Shown: positions 7,953 through 17,748, numbered from the stretch's first letter. The stretch: 21,637 nucleotides of DNA from Pseudomonadota bacterium (GCA_947454665.1 CANGMU010000013.1:1-21637), one strand, 5' to 3'. Notes: generated from the sequence alone by a model not told the origin. Numbers and translations are program-made.

Positions 7953-9514
7953 GCCGTGTCCCCCAGCCCGTCGTCGAACACACGGGCGCTGCCTATGTCA
8001 GCGAGCGCAAGGTCTATCCGCGCGATATCAGCGGGCCCCTGCAACGGCTTCGCCTGGCGGCCCTCATCGGGCTGCTCGGTGTGTTCTACCTGTTCCCCTG
8101 GATCCGCTGGGATGGCCGCCAGGCCGTGCTCTTCGACCTGCCCGCGCGCAAGTTCCACGTCTTCGGCCTGACCTTCTGGCCGCAGGATTTCCTCTTCCTC
8201 GCGCTGCTGCTGATCCTCGCCGCGCTGTCGCTGTTCTTCTTCACCGCCCTCGCCGGCCGACTGTGGTGCGGCTATGCCTGTCCGCAGACCGTGTGGACGG
8301 AAGTCTTTCTGAAGATGGAACGCTGGACGGAAGGCGATCGCCTGCAGCGCATGCGGCTCGACGCCGGTCCGTGGACGCGCGAGAAGCTCCTGCGCAAGGG
8401 CGCCAAACACTTGCTCTGGGCCGTGTTCGCGCTGTGGACGGGCTTCACCTTCGTCGGCTTCTTCACGCCAATCCACGAACTGTGGCATCGCGCCGGGACG
8501 ACCGAATGGGGCGGCTGGGAAACCTTCTGGGTGCTGTTCTACGGCTTCGCGACCTGGGGCAATGCGGGCTTCCTGCGCGTGCAGGTCTGCAAGTACATGT
8601 GCCCCTATGCGCGATTCCAGAGCGCGATGTTCGATCGCAACACGCTGATCATTGCCTACGACGCCATGCGCGGCGAACCACGCGGCGCGCGCCAGCGCGG
8701 CTCGGTGTCCAGCGTGCTGGACCGCGCGCGCGGCCTGCTCGACAAGGTCACGGCCTACGACTATGTCTTCCGCACCAGCCAGCACCCAACCGCGGCCACC
8801 GCACAGGCCCATGCAAGCGGCACCATCACCTTCGATTGGCGGCAGAAGGCCGAGCCCCTGCCGGACTTCGTTCCCGAGCAACTCGGCGACTGCGTGGACT
8901 GCACGCTATGCGTGCAGGTCTGCCCGACCGGCATCGACATCCGCAACGGCCTGCAATACGAGTGCATCGCCTGCGGTGCCTGCATCGACGCCTGCGACAC
9001 CGTCATGGACAAGGTCGGTTACCCGAAGGGACTGGTCCGCTACACGACGCAGCACGCGATCGACGGCAAGCCGACGCAGGTCGTGCGGCCACGCATCGTC
9101 GTGTACGGGGCACTGCTCTGCTTGATCTTCGCCGCCTGGGTCTGGGGCGTCCTGCACCGCGCCAGCTTCATCAGCGAAGTCATCCGGGACCGCAACGCGC
9201 TGTACCGCGTACTGCCGAACGGTCAGGTCGAGAACAGCTACCAGCTCAAGCTCGTGAACAAGACGGACGTGGCCCGCGAATTTGTCATCACGATCCATGA
9301 CGCGGAGACGGACGACGACGGCCGGGAAGGACTTGCCCTGCGCGACAGCCCGATCCACGTGACGGCGCCAGCCGGCGAAGTGATCGCTGTGCCCTTGATC
9401 GTCACGGGCAGCGCAGCGCTGAAGGGTCGCCATGAACTGCATTTCCTGACGGCCCCCGTCGATGGCGGTAGGCCCCGCGTCACGGAAAGCAGCTTCTTCG
9501 GGAGCGCGCCGTGA
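7949..9514 (+). CDS. ccoG: Cytochrome c oxidase accessory protein CcoG (FixG/RdxA)
   Basis: 521-residue polytopic membrane iron-sulfur protein; in Rhodobacter, CcoG reduces Cu(II) to Cu(I) for cbb3 assembly. Cysteine pairs lie in membrane-facing motifs CGYACPQTVWTEVF (C107, C111) and CKYMCPYARFQ (C214, C218). A ferredoxin-like domain carries C315, C318, C321, C325 and C339, C342, C345, C349, enough for two 4Fe-4S clusters. A hydrophobic helix near 383-400 precedes a C-terminal Ig-like periplasmic domain. The protein is longer than the roughly 460-490 residues I expect, mainly from a segment at about 245-308 before the ferredoxin domain. The start is GTG 7949, overlapping the previous gene by four bases. 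Another four-base overlap joins it to fixH. Confidence 0.96.
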   Translation: MSRVPQPVVEHTGAAYVSERKVYPRDISGPLQRLRLAALIGLLGVFYLFPWIRWDGRQAVLFDLPARKFHVFGLTFWPQDFLFLALLLILAALSLFFFTALAGRLWCGYACPQTVWTEVFLKMERWTEGDRLQRMRLDAGPWTREKLLRKGAKHLLWAVFALWTGFTFVGFFTPIHELWHRAGTTEWGGWETFWVLFYGFATWGNAGFLRVQVCKYMCPYARFQSAMFDRNTLIIAYDAMRGEPRGARQRGSVSSVLDRARGLLDKVTAYDYVFRTSQHPTAATAQAHASGTITFDWRQKAEPLPDFVPEQLGDCVDCTLCVQVCPTGIDIRNGLQYECIACGACIDACDTVMDKVGYPKGLVRYTTQHAIDGKPTQVVRPRIVVYGALLCLIFAAWVWGVLHRASFISEVIRDRNALYRVLPNGQVENSYQLKLVNKTDVAREFVITIHDAETDDDGREGLALRDSPIHVTAPAGEVIAVPLIVTGSAALKGRHELHFLTAPVDGGRPRVTESSFFGSAP

Positions 9515-10002
9515 CCGCGAATCGCCCCGCATGGCGGGAACCGATGGTCTGGCTCGTCGTGGGCCTGCCCTGTGTCGCCGTCGCCGCGAGCCTCGCCCTC
9601 GTCGTGCAGGCGGTCCACGGTGGACCGGATGACAGCGTCGTCGACGACGTCCATCGGACGGCACAGATCCAGGTGGCCGACACGGGACCCGAACAGCGTG
9701 CGGTGGCACGGAACCTGTCTGTGACACTGCTCTTCACGGATCAGGACACACGGGTCGTTCCCGTCACCGGCGACTTCGATAGACAACAGCCGCTGAAGCT
9801 CACGCTCGCCCACCCGGCCGACGATGACCACGACCTGCACCCTGCCCTGCAACCGACCGCACAGGGCTGGGCCGGCGAACCGGTTCGTGCCGATGGCAAC
9901 GACTGGATCATCCGCCTGGAAGCGGCGGATGGCAGTTGGCGCCTGCGCGGACGTCTGGCTCGCGGCCATCAGGCGCTGCTCCTTCGCGCTGCGGCGCCGT
10001 GA
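9511..10002 (+). CDS. ccoH: FixH/CcoH family cbb3 assembly protein
   Basis: 163-residue protein with one N-terminal membrane helix (about residues 13-34, WLVVGLPCVAVAASLALVV) and a periplasmic domain of about 125 residues. CcoH/FixH is needed for stable cbb3 assembly in several proteobacteria. The REPMVWLVVGLPC start and the D/E-rich periplasmic domain fit the family, but the family is weakly conserved, so position between ccoG and ccoI carries much of the assignment. The start is GTG at 9511, overlapping ccoG by four bases; the stop overlaps the ccoI GTG in the same way. Confidence 0.88.
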   Translation: MTANRPAWREPMVWLVVGLPCVAVAASLALVVQAVHGGPDDSVVDDVHRTAQIQVADTGPEQRAVARNLSVTLLFTDQDTRVVPVTGDFDRQQPLKLTLAHPADDDHDLHPALQPTAQGWAGEPVRADGNDWIIRLEAADGSWRLRGRLARGHQALLLRAAAP

Positions 10003-12392
10003 TCGACGGCACCATAGCCCCACGCTGCCACCACTGCGCGGAGCCCGTCGCACCCGGCGGCCCGCGACTCGAACTCGACGGCGCCCTGCGTGATTTCTGC
10101 TGCGAGGGCTGCGCGGGCGCGGCCCGCTGGATCCGCGATGCGCGGCTGGATGATTACTACCGGCTCCGCAGCGATGCCGGCGCGCGTGTCGAGGCCGAAG
10201 CCGCCGATTACGCCAGCTGGGACCGCGATGACATCCAGGCTGGCCACGTGCGCGATGTGCCCGGCGGCCGCGAGATCACGCTCGTCACGGATGGCATGCG
10301 CTGCGCGGCCTGCGCCTGGCTGATCGACCGCGCGCTGACGCGCGAACCCGGTGTGCTCGAGATCGGCGCGAACGCGATCACGGGTCGCATCCGCCTGGCC
10401 TGGGACCCAACGCGCACGCGGCTGTCCGTCGCGTTGTCGCGCCTTGCGGCGCTGGGCTTCCGGCCCGCACTCGCGCGCGGTCTCGAGATCGAGCGGGCCC
10501 GCGAAGCCACGCGACGGCGCTGGCTGCTGCGTCTGGGCGCAGCGGGACTGGGCGCCCTGCAGGCGATGATGGTCGCCGAAGCGCTCTACCTCGACACCAG
10601 CGGACACATGCCGATCCCGACGCGGGATTTCCTGCGCTGGATCACTTTCCTCGTCTCGACGCCGGTGATCTTCTGGTCCGGCTGGCCCTTTCTCGCAGGC
10701 GCCTGGCGCGAACTCCGCCATCGGCAACCTGGCATGGACACGCTCGTCGCCAGCGGCACGCTGCTGGCCTGGGGCGGCAGCGTCGTGGAGACCCTCCGCG
10801 GCGGACCGCAGGTCTGGTACGACACAGCGGTGATGTTCGTCTTCCTGCTGCTGGCGGCGCGTCTCGTCGAGCAACGCACGCGCGCCGTGGCCAGCGCACA
10901 GGTCGACGCCCTGGCACAGGCCCAGCCCGCCCTGGCCGTGCGGGAAGTCACGTCGCACACCATCGAAACGGTGCCCGCCGGGCAACTCAGGACCGGTGAC
11001 ATCCTGCGCGTCCCAGCCGGCGAGACGCTGCCCGCCGACGGCGAACTGCTCGACGCCACGGCTGCCTTCTCAGAAGCCCTGCTCACCGGCGAGTCGCATC
11101 CGGTCGCGCACCACGCCGGTGACAGCGTGCTGGCAGGCACCATCAGTGTGGATCGCCCCGTGCGCCTCCGTGTGATCGCCACCGGCAGCAGCACGCGCCT
11201 GTCGGCGCTGACGCGGCTCGTCGAGCAGGCGCAGGCGCACAGGCCACGGCTGGCGCGCTTCGCAGATCGCGTGGCGGGTGGATTCGTCGTCGGTCTATCG
11301 ATCGCGGCAGTCGCGGTCTATGCGTGGTGGCACATCCACGCGCCGGACCGCGCCTTCGAAGTGCTGCTGTCGCTGCTGGTGATCAGCTGCCCCTGCGCGC
11401 TGTCGCTTTCGGTGCCTGCTGCGCTGGCTGCAGCTCACGGCCGCCTATCGAAGCTTGGCGTGCTCGCGACGCGGCCCGATGCGCTCGACACGCTGGCACG
11501 TGCCACGGACCTCGTCTTCGACAAAACCGGCACGCTGAGCACCGGCCGGCCCGGTCTCGTCGGCACCGAATGCTTCATGACGTCGGGCGTGGCACTCCAG
11601 ATGCAGGAAGCGCTGGCACTAGCTGCCGCGCTGGAGCGCGGCTCACGTCATCCGCTCGCGCGGTCCCTTGCACACTTCGATGACGGTCGCCGCGCAGACG
11701 ATGTGCGCGAGATCGCTGGCTCCGGGCTCGAGGGCGTTCTCGAGGGTCGCCGCCTGCGCCTCGGTTGCGCCACGTTTGCCGCCGCCACACGCGCCGACGA
11801 CGGCCGTGTCTGGCTTGGCGATGGCGATTGCGCGTTCGCGGCGTTCGAACTGCGCGACGTGGCGCGCGAAGACGCTGCGGCCACGCTGGCGCAGCTTCGC
11901 CGGCAAGGTCTTGCCCTGCACCTCTACAGCGGCGATGCAGAACAGACCGTCTCCGCGTTTGCTGCGCAGTTTGACCTGCCGGCCGCCGCCGGCCGCCTGC
12001 AACCGGAGGAAAAGCTCGCACGCGTGCGCGCGCTGCAAGCGCAGGGCCGTATCGTCGCGATGGTCGGCGACGGCTTGAACGATGCGCCGGTCCTTGCCGG
12101 GGCGGACGTGTCCTTCGTCCTCGCACACGGTGCAGCCCTGGCGCAGCAGGCCGGAGATTTCGTGTTGACGCAGGACGCGCTGACACGCATTCCCGCTGCG
12201 ATCGATGTCGCACGACGCACGCAGCGGATCATCCGCGGCAACCTCGCCTGGGCATTGGGCTACAACCTGCTCGCCTTGCCGCTCGCGGCCACGGGCCACG
12301 TCACGCCCTGGATGGCGGCGCTCGCGATGGTAGTCTCCTCGCTCACCGTCACCGTGAATGCCTTGCGGCTGACGCGTCCGGGGCGCGCATGA
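9999..12392 (+). CDS. ccoI: Copper-translocating P1B-type ATPase CcoI (FixI)
   Basis: 797-residue inner-membrane ATPase that exports Cu(I) toward the periplasm for cbb3 maturation. A cysteine-rich N-terminus (C10-x-x-C13, then C34, C35, C38) of the CcoI/FixI type is followed by a heavy-metal domain with GMRCAAC (C102, C105). Core motifs are all intact: TGES at 363-366, the CPC metal site at 464-466, phosphorylation site DKTGT with D508, the HP dipeptide at 551-552, and GDGLNDAP at 690. This class supplies copper to the oxidase rather than conferring copper tolerance; that is family knowledge. I chose GTG 9999, which overlaps the fixH stop by four bases, over ATG 9936, which would overlap fixH by 67 bases. 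The stop overlaps ccoS. Confidence 0.96.
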   Translation: MIDGTIAPRCHHCAEPVAPGGPRLELDGALRDFCCEGCAGAARWIRDARLDDYYRLRSDAGARVEAEAADYASWDRDDIQAGHVRDVPGGREITLVTDGMRCAACAWLIDRALTREPGVLEIGANAITGRIRLAWDPTRTRLSVALSRLAALGFRPALARGLEIERAREATRRRWLLRLGAAGLGALQAMMVAEALYLDTSGHMPIPTRDFLRWITFLVSTPVIFWSGWPFLAGAWRELRHRQPGMDTLVASGTLLAWGGSVVETLRGGPQVWYDTAVMFVFLLLAARLVEQRTRAVASAQVDALAQAQPALAVREVTSHTIETVPAGQLRTGDILRVPAGETLPADGELLDATAAFSEALLTGESHPVAHHAGDSVLAGTISVDRPVRLRVIATGSSTRLSALTRLVEQAQAHRPRLARFADRVAGGFVVGLSIAAVAVYAWWHIHAPDRAFEVLLSLLVISCPCALSLSVPAALAAAHGRLSKLGVLATRPDALDTLARATDLVFDKTGTLSTGRPGLVGTECFMTSGVALQMQEALALAAALERGSRHPLARSLAHFDDGRRADDVREIAGSGLEGVLEGRRLRLGCATFAAATRADDGRVWLGDGDCAFAAFELRDVAREDAAATLAQLRRQGLALHLYSGDAEQTVSAFAAQFDLPAAAGRLQPEEKLARVRALQAQGRIVAMVGDGLNDAPVLAGADVSFVLAHGAALAQQAGDFVLTQDALTRIPAAIDVARRTQRIIRGNLAWALGYNLLALPLAATGHVTPWMAALAMVVSSLTVTVNALRLTRPGRA

Positions 12393-12556
12393 CGATCCTG
12401 CTGCTGTTGATCCCGCTGAGTCTCGCGCTGCTCGGGGGCGCCATCTGGGCCTTCGCCTGGGCCGTGAAATCCGGTCAGTTCGACGACCTCGAGACGCCGC
12501 CGCTCGACATCCTCGCCGACGATCCGCACGACGCACCGCGCCGCGATGACCCCTGA
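12389..12556 (+). CDS. ccoS: cbb3-type oxidase assembly protein CcoS
   Basis: 55-residue single-span protein of the CcoS/FixS family, required for cofactor insertion into cbb3 oxidase. It opens with MTILLLLIPLSLALLGGAIW, continues WAFAWAVKSGQFDDLE, the diagnostic family motif, and ends in an acidic hydrophilic tail. It starts inside the ccoI stop (ATGA) and overlaps the next gene by 11 bases, so it sits in a translationally coupled chain. It is short but unmistakable. Confidence 0.95.
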   Translation: MTILLLLIPLSLALLGGAIWAFAWAVKSGQFDDLETPPLDILADDPHDAPRRDDP

Positions 12557-13265
12557 CTGGCTTCTGCTCGGCAGCGCCTTCCTGAGCGCCCTGCTGGGCG
12601 GTGCGCACTGCGCGGCCATGTGCGGCGGCATCGCCACGGCGTTTCCGGCCATGGGGCGCGAACGCAGCCTGCTCGCAGCCCTTGAACCGAACCTGGGCCG
12701 CGTCGTCGGCTATGTGATCGCGGGCGCCATAGCCGGTGGTCTCGGCCATGGCATCGTGGGCCTCGCTCGCGCGCCCAGTCTGCGCACAGGCCTTCGCGTG
12801 GCCGTCGGCATCGTGCTGGTCATCGCCGCCTTGCGGCTGCTCGATACAGGCGGCCGACTGGCCGCACTCGGCCGTCCGGGACGCACCGTCTGGGGCTGGC
12901 TGAGCCCCCTGCACCGTCGCCTGTTGCCCGCGGACACCTCGGGAAAACGGCTGCTGGCCGGCGTGCTCTGGGGTTGGCTGCCCTGCGGCCTGTCCGGGAC
13001 CTTGCTGACCGCCGCCTGGCTGCAGGCCAGCGCGCACGGCGGCGCGCTGACGATGCTGGCCTTCGGACTGGGCACGCTGCCGCTGATGGTGCCGCTGACC
13101 TGGACCGGCGCTCGACTGGGCCTTGCTCTGCAGGCGCGGGCGCCGCGTGCAGCCGCTGGACTGCTCGTGTTGATGGCCGGACTCGTGACGGCCGCTGCAC
13201 CCTGGCTCATGGCGGTGCCGGCCGCGCACCGCATGCTGGCTGCGCTGGGCTGCGTCGCGCCCTAG
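12546..13265 (+). CDS. DsbD_2/UreH-like (TauE/SafE-annotated) membrane protein, cbb3-linked
   Basis: 239-residue polytopic membrane protein with about six hydrophobic segments. It carries GGAHCAAMCGGI in the first helix (H21, C22, M25, C26) and WGWLPCGL in the fourth (C147), the paired signature of the DsbD_2/UreH-like family often annotated as sulfite exporter TauE/SafE. Such genes commonly follow ccoS, and a link to copper handling or thiol redox during cbb3 or cytochrome c assembly is plausible. The Cys/Met/His-rich first motif could bind Cu(I), but this is inference. The ATG at 12546 overlaps ccoS by 11 bases. The TAG stop shares a CTAG palindrome with the stop of the convergent FNR-type gene. 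Confidence 0.85.
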   Translation: MTPDWLLLGSAFLSALLGGAHCAAMCGGIATAFPAMGRERSLLAALEPNLGRVVGYVIAGAIAGGLGHGIVGLARAPSLRTGLRVAVGIVLVIAALRLLDTGGRLAALGRPGRTVWGWLSPLHRRLLPADTSGKRLLAGVLWGWLPCGLSGTLLTAAWLQASAHGGALTMLAFGLGTLPLMVPLTWTGARLGLALQARAPRAAAGLLVLMAGLVTAAAPWLMAVPAAHRMLAALGCVAP

Positions 13266-13984
13266 CTGCGCCGCGCCAACCGGGCCAGCGCGTCCGGATC
13301 GCGGATCTCGATGTGGCGTCCCAGGACACGGATCACGCCGTCGTCCTGCAGGCGCGTGAACCCGCGACTCACCGTCTCCAGCGCGAGGCCGATGTGGCGG
13401 GCGATGTCATCCCGGCTCATGGGCAGCGTCAATTCGACGAGCGATTCACCCGGCGGTTGCATGCGGATCAACAGGCGGTCGAGAAACAGTGCGATGCGTT
13501 CTGCCGCCTGTCGCCGCAACAGCAGCTGGACCTGCGGCCGGTCGCGCGCAGCGCTCTCGCCGATCGCACGAAGCAGTCGCCCCTGCGCCACCGCGCGAGG
13601 CGTCGCCCGCGACAGCAAACCATCGACCGGGAACTGACACACAATCGCCGAAGATAAAGCGACGACATCGCTGCCGTGGCGACCGGCGGATAAGGCGTCC
13701 AGACCGAGCAATTCACCGGGAAGGTGGAAGGCGAGCACCTGTTCCTCGCCATCCGGCGCGAAGCAGACCGATTTCAGCGCGCCCTCGACGACCAGCGTGA
13801 CACCGTCCAGCTCATCACCGCCGGCATGCAGCCGCTCTCCCCGCGCCAGCTGCCGCAAGGGCTCGGCCAGCGGCGCAAAGGGGCAGCTGGCGTCCCCGCC
13901 CGGACCGGGCTGCCCGGCGACCGGTCGGAGCACGCAACGCGCGCAGAGCCGACCGGAGCGACAGGAGTCCGAGGCGGGATCCAT
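13262..13984 (-). CDS. fnr: FNR/Anr-type oxygen-responsive transcription regulator
   Basis: 240-residue Crp/Fnr family regulator. The cyclic-nucleotide-like sensory domain contains GGDELDG (about residue 55), VVEGALKSVCFAPDGEEQ and FHLPGELLGLDAL, close to E. coli FNR. The C-terminal helix-turn-helix reads MSRDDIARHIGLALETVSR; E203, S206 and R207 correspond to the FNR residues that read TTGAT. The predicted cluster cysteines are C8, C14, C17, C34 and C116. C14, C17 and C116 align with FNR C20, C23 and C122, but no cysteine aligns with C29. The gene starts 9 bases after the ssb stop with no clear Shine-Dalgarno, and converges with the cbb3 cluster, sharing the stop palindrome CTAG. It most likely activates ccoN through the box at 4491-4504. 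Confidence 0.93.
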   Translation of the reverse strand: MDPASDSCRSGRLCARCVLRPVAGQPGPGGDASCPFAPLAEPLRQLARGERLHAGGDELDGVTLVVEGALKSVCFAPDGEEQVLAFHLPGELLGLDALSAGRHGSDVVALSSAIVCQFPVDGLLSRATPRAVAQGRLLRAIGESAARDRPQVQLLLRRQAAERIALFLDRLLIRMQPPGESLVELTLPMSRDDIARHIGLALETVSRGFTRLQDDGVIRVLGRHIEIRDPDALARLARRS

Positions 13985-13993
13985 GACCAGGCG

Positions 13994-14470
13994 TCAGAAC
14001 GGGATGTCGTCGTCCTGGAAGCCCGGGTCGCTGCCGCCACCGCTGGCAGCACCACCACCACCGCCAAAATCATTGCCGCCGCCCTGGTTGAACGAATCGC
14101 GCGACTCGCCCATGCCGCCACCCGCGCCGCCGGTGCGGCCGCCCAGCATCTGCATGTCGTTGCCGACGATCTCGGTGGTGTACCGGTCGTTGCCCGTCTT
14201 GTCCTGCCACTTGCGCGTGCGCAGGCGGCCCTCGATGTACACGGACGAGCCCTTTTTCAGGTACTGCTGGGCGACTTCGGCGGTGCGGCCGAACAACACG
14301 ACGGTGTGCCACTCGGTCACTTCCTTGTTCTCGCCGGTCTGCTTGTCGCGCCAGCTTTCGGTCGTCGCGATACGCAGGTTGGCCACGGAGCTGCCGGACG
14401 GCATTGCCCGAACTTCCGGATCCTGTCCGAGGTTGCCGATGAGGATGACCTTGTTGATGCCGCGCGCCAT
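13994..14470 (-). CDS. ssb: Single-stranded DNA-binding protein SSB
   Basis: 158-residue SSB that coats single-stranded DNA in replication, recombination and repair. The OB-fold starts MARGINKVILIGNLGQDPEVR and includes TEWHTVVLFGRTAEVAQQYLKKGSSVYIEGRL. A glycine-rich linker (about residues 110-150) leads to the acidic tip DDDIPF, which docks partner proteins. The ATG at 14470 has AGGGG about nine bases upstream. It is divergent from uvrA, the arrangement known from E. coli. Downstream, only 9 bases separate it from the FNR-type regulator, and I see no terminator between them. Confidence 0.97.
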   Translation of the reverse strand: MARGINKVILIGNLGQDPEVRAMPSGSSVANLRIATTESWRDKQTGENKEVTEWHTVVLFGRTAEVAQQYLKKGSSVYIEGRLRTRKWQDKTGNDRYTTEIVGNDMQMLGGRTGGAGGGMGESRDSFNQGGGNDFGGGGGAASGGGSDPGFQDDDIPF

Positions 14471-14618
14471 GTCTGTGCCCCTGTCTGTGAAGTGGCCGCC
14501 ATTCTAAGCGGCCCGCCCGGCGCCCGTGCTAGCGCTGAAGCTGTCGCATAGGGCCTGAAACGGCGGTCGATGCGCCGGCAGGCGCTATAGTTGCTCTTTT
14601 GCCCCGGGCCCGACCGTC
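14471..14618. other. Divergent ssb / uvrA promoter region
   Basis: 148 bases between the two divergent starts. For uvrA a -10 candidate TATAGT lies at 14586-14591, with no convincing -35. For ssb a -10 candidate TAGAAT is read on the minus strand at 14506-14501, again with a weak -35. I find no CTGT-N8-ACAG LexA box, although the E. coli ssb-uvrA region carries one. Neither promoter is certain. Confidence 0.4.
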
Positions 14619-17441
<2,823 letters not shown>

Positions 17442-17458
17442 CCCCCAGAAAAGCAAAA

Positions 17459-17485
17459 CCCGGGCAGGTCGATGACCTGTCCGGG
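17459..17485. terminator. Bidirectional hairpin terminator between uvrA and the small lipoprotein gene
   Basis: CCCGGGCAGGTC (17459-17470) pairs with GACCTGTCCGGG (17474-17485) around the loop GAT, with one G-T pair in 12. On the plus strand only a short CTTTA follows. On the minus strand the hairpin is followed by TTTTGCTTTT, so it is a better terminator for the small minus-strand gene than for uvrA. The two genes converge here, so one hairpin can serve both. Confidence 0.85.
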
Positions 17486-17517
17486 CTTTACACCCAACCG
17501 GACTCGTTAAAGCCCGG
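17481..17517. repeat. Perfect 10-base inverted repeat overlapping the terminator arm
   Basis: CCGGGCTTTA (17481-17490) and TAAAGCCCGG (17508-17517) are exact complements with a 17-base loop. The first arm reuses the CCGGG that closes the neighbouring terminator hairpin, so the two stems cannot form fully at the same time in one RNA. A third small stem, AATCGC/GCGATT at 17524-17540, abuts the stop codon of the minus-strand gene. Confidence 0.8.
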
Positions 17518-17538
17518 CTGGCGAATCGCCTGAAGCGA

Positions 17539-17748
17539 TTACTTGGCGGCCGGAGCAGCAGCCGGGGCTTCGGCAGCAGCCGGAGCAGCGGCTTCGGCAG
17601 CCGGAGCAGCGGCTTCAGCAGCCGGAGCAGCGGCTTCAGCCGGGGCAGCGGCCGGAGCCGGAGCAGCGGCCGGAGCCTCTTCCTTCTTGGCGCAAGCGGC
17701 GAGAGCGAGGGCGACGGCGAAGGCGCTCAGAGCGAGTTTCGTGTTCAT
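17539..17748 (-). CDS. Small alanine/proline/glutamate-rich lipoprotein
   Basis: 69-residue predicted lipoprotein of unknown function. The signal peptide MNTKLALSAFAVALALAAC ends in a lipobox (LAAC) with lipidated C19; the next residue is Ala, not Asp, which favours outer-membrane sorting. After KKEE the mature part contains only Ala, Pro and Glu plus a final Lys, built around the heptad EAAAPAA, so it is probably an extended, unstructured tether. A longer in-frame start at 17919 exists, but the signal peptide marks 17748 as the true one. A weak GGGGT precedes it. The gene is divergent from the prolidase gene and convergent with uvrA. Low complexity prevents family assignment. Confidence 0.85.
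   Translation of the reverse strand: MNTKLALSAFAVALALAACAKKEEAPAAAPAPAAAPAEAAAPAAEAAAPAAEAAAPAAAEAPAAAPAAK
17580..17642. repeat. Three tandem 21-base repeats inside the lipoprotein gene
   Basis: Three consecutive 21-base units (17580-17600, 17601-17621, 17622-17642) begin CCGGAGCAGCGGCTTC and differ at only a few bases. Each encodes one Ala/Pro/Glu heptad (EAAAPAA-like). In-frame units of this kind can expand or contract without breaking the gene. Confidence 0.85.

Noticed and set aside
9936..9998. Upstream in-frame ATG for ccoI
   Set aside because: It would overlap ccoH by 67 bases, and the added residues do not resemble CcoI; GTG 9999 continues the GTGA pattern of the operon.
11643..13229. 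528-codon open frame on the minus strand opposite ccoI, ccoS and the DsbD_2-like gene
   Set aside because: The translation is rich in Arg, Gln and Gly with no domain pattern and crosses three real genes; it is a GC-driven shadow.
14471..14500. CTGT-containing stretch as a LexA box
   Set aside because: CTGTGCCCCTGTCTGTG has repeated CTGT but no ACAG partner at the right spacing.
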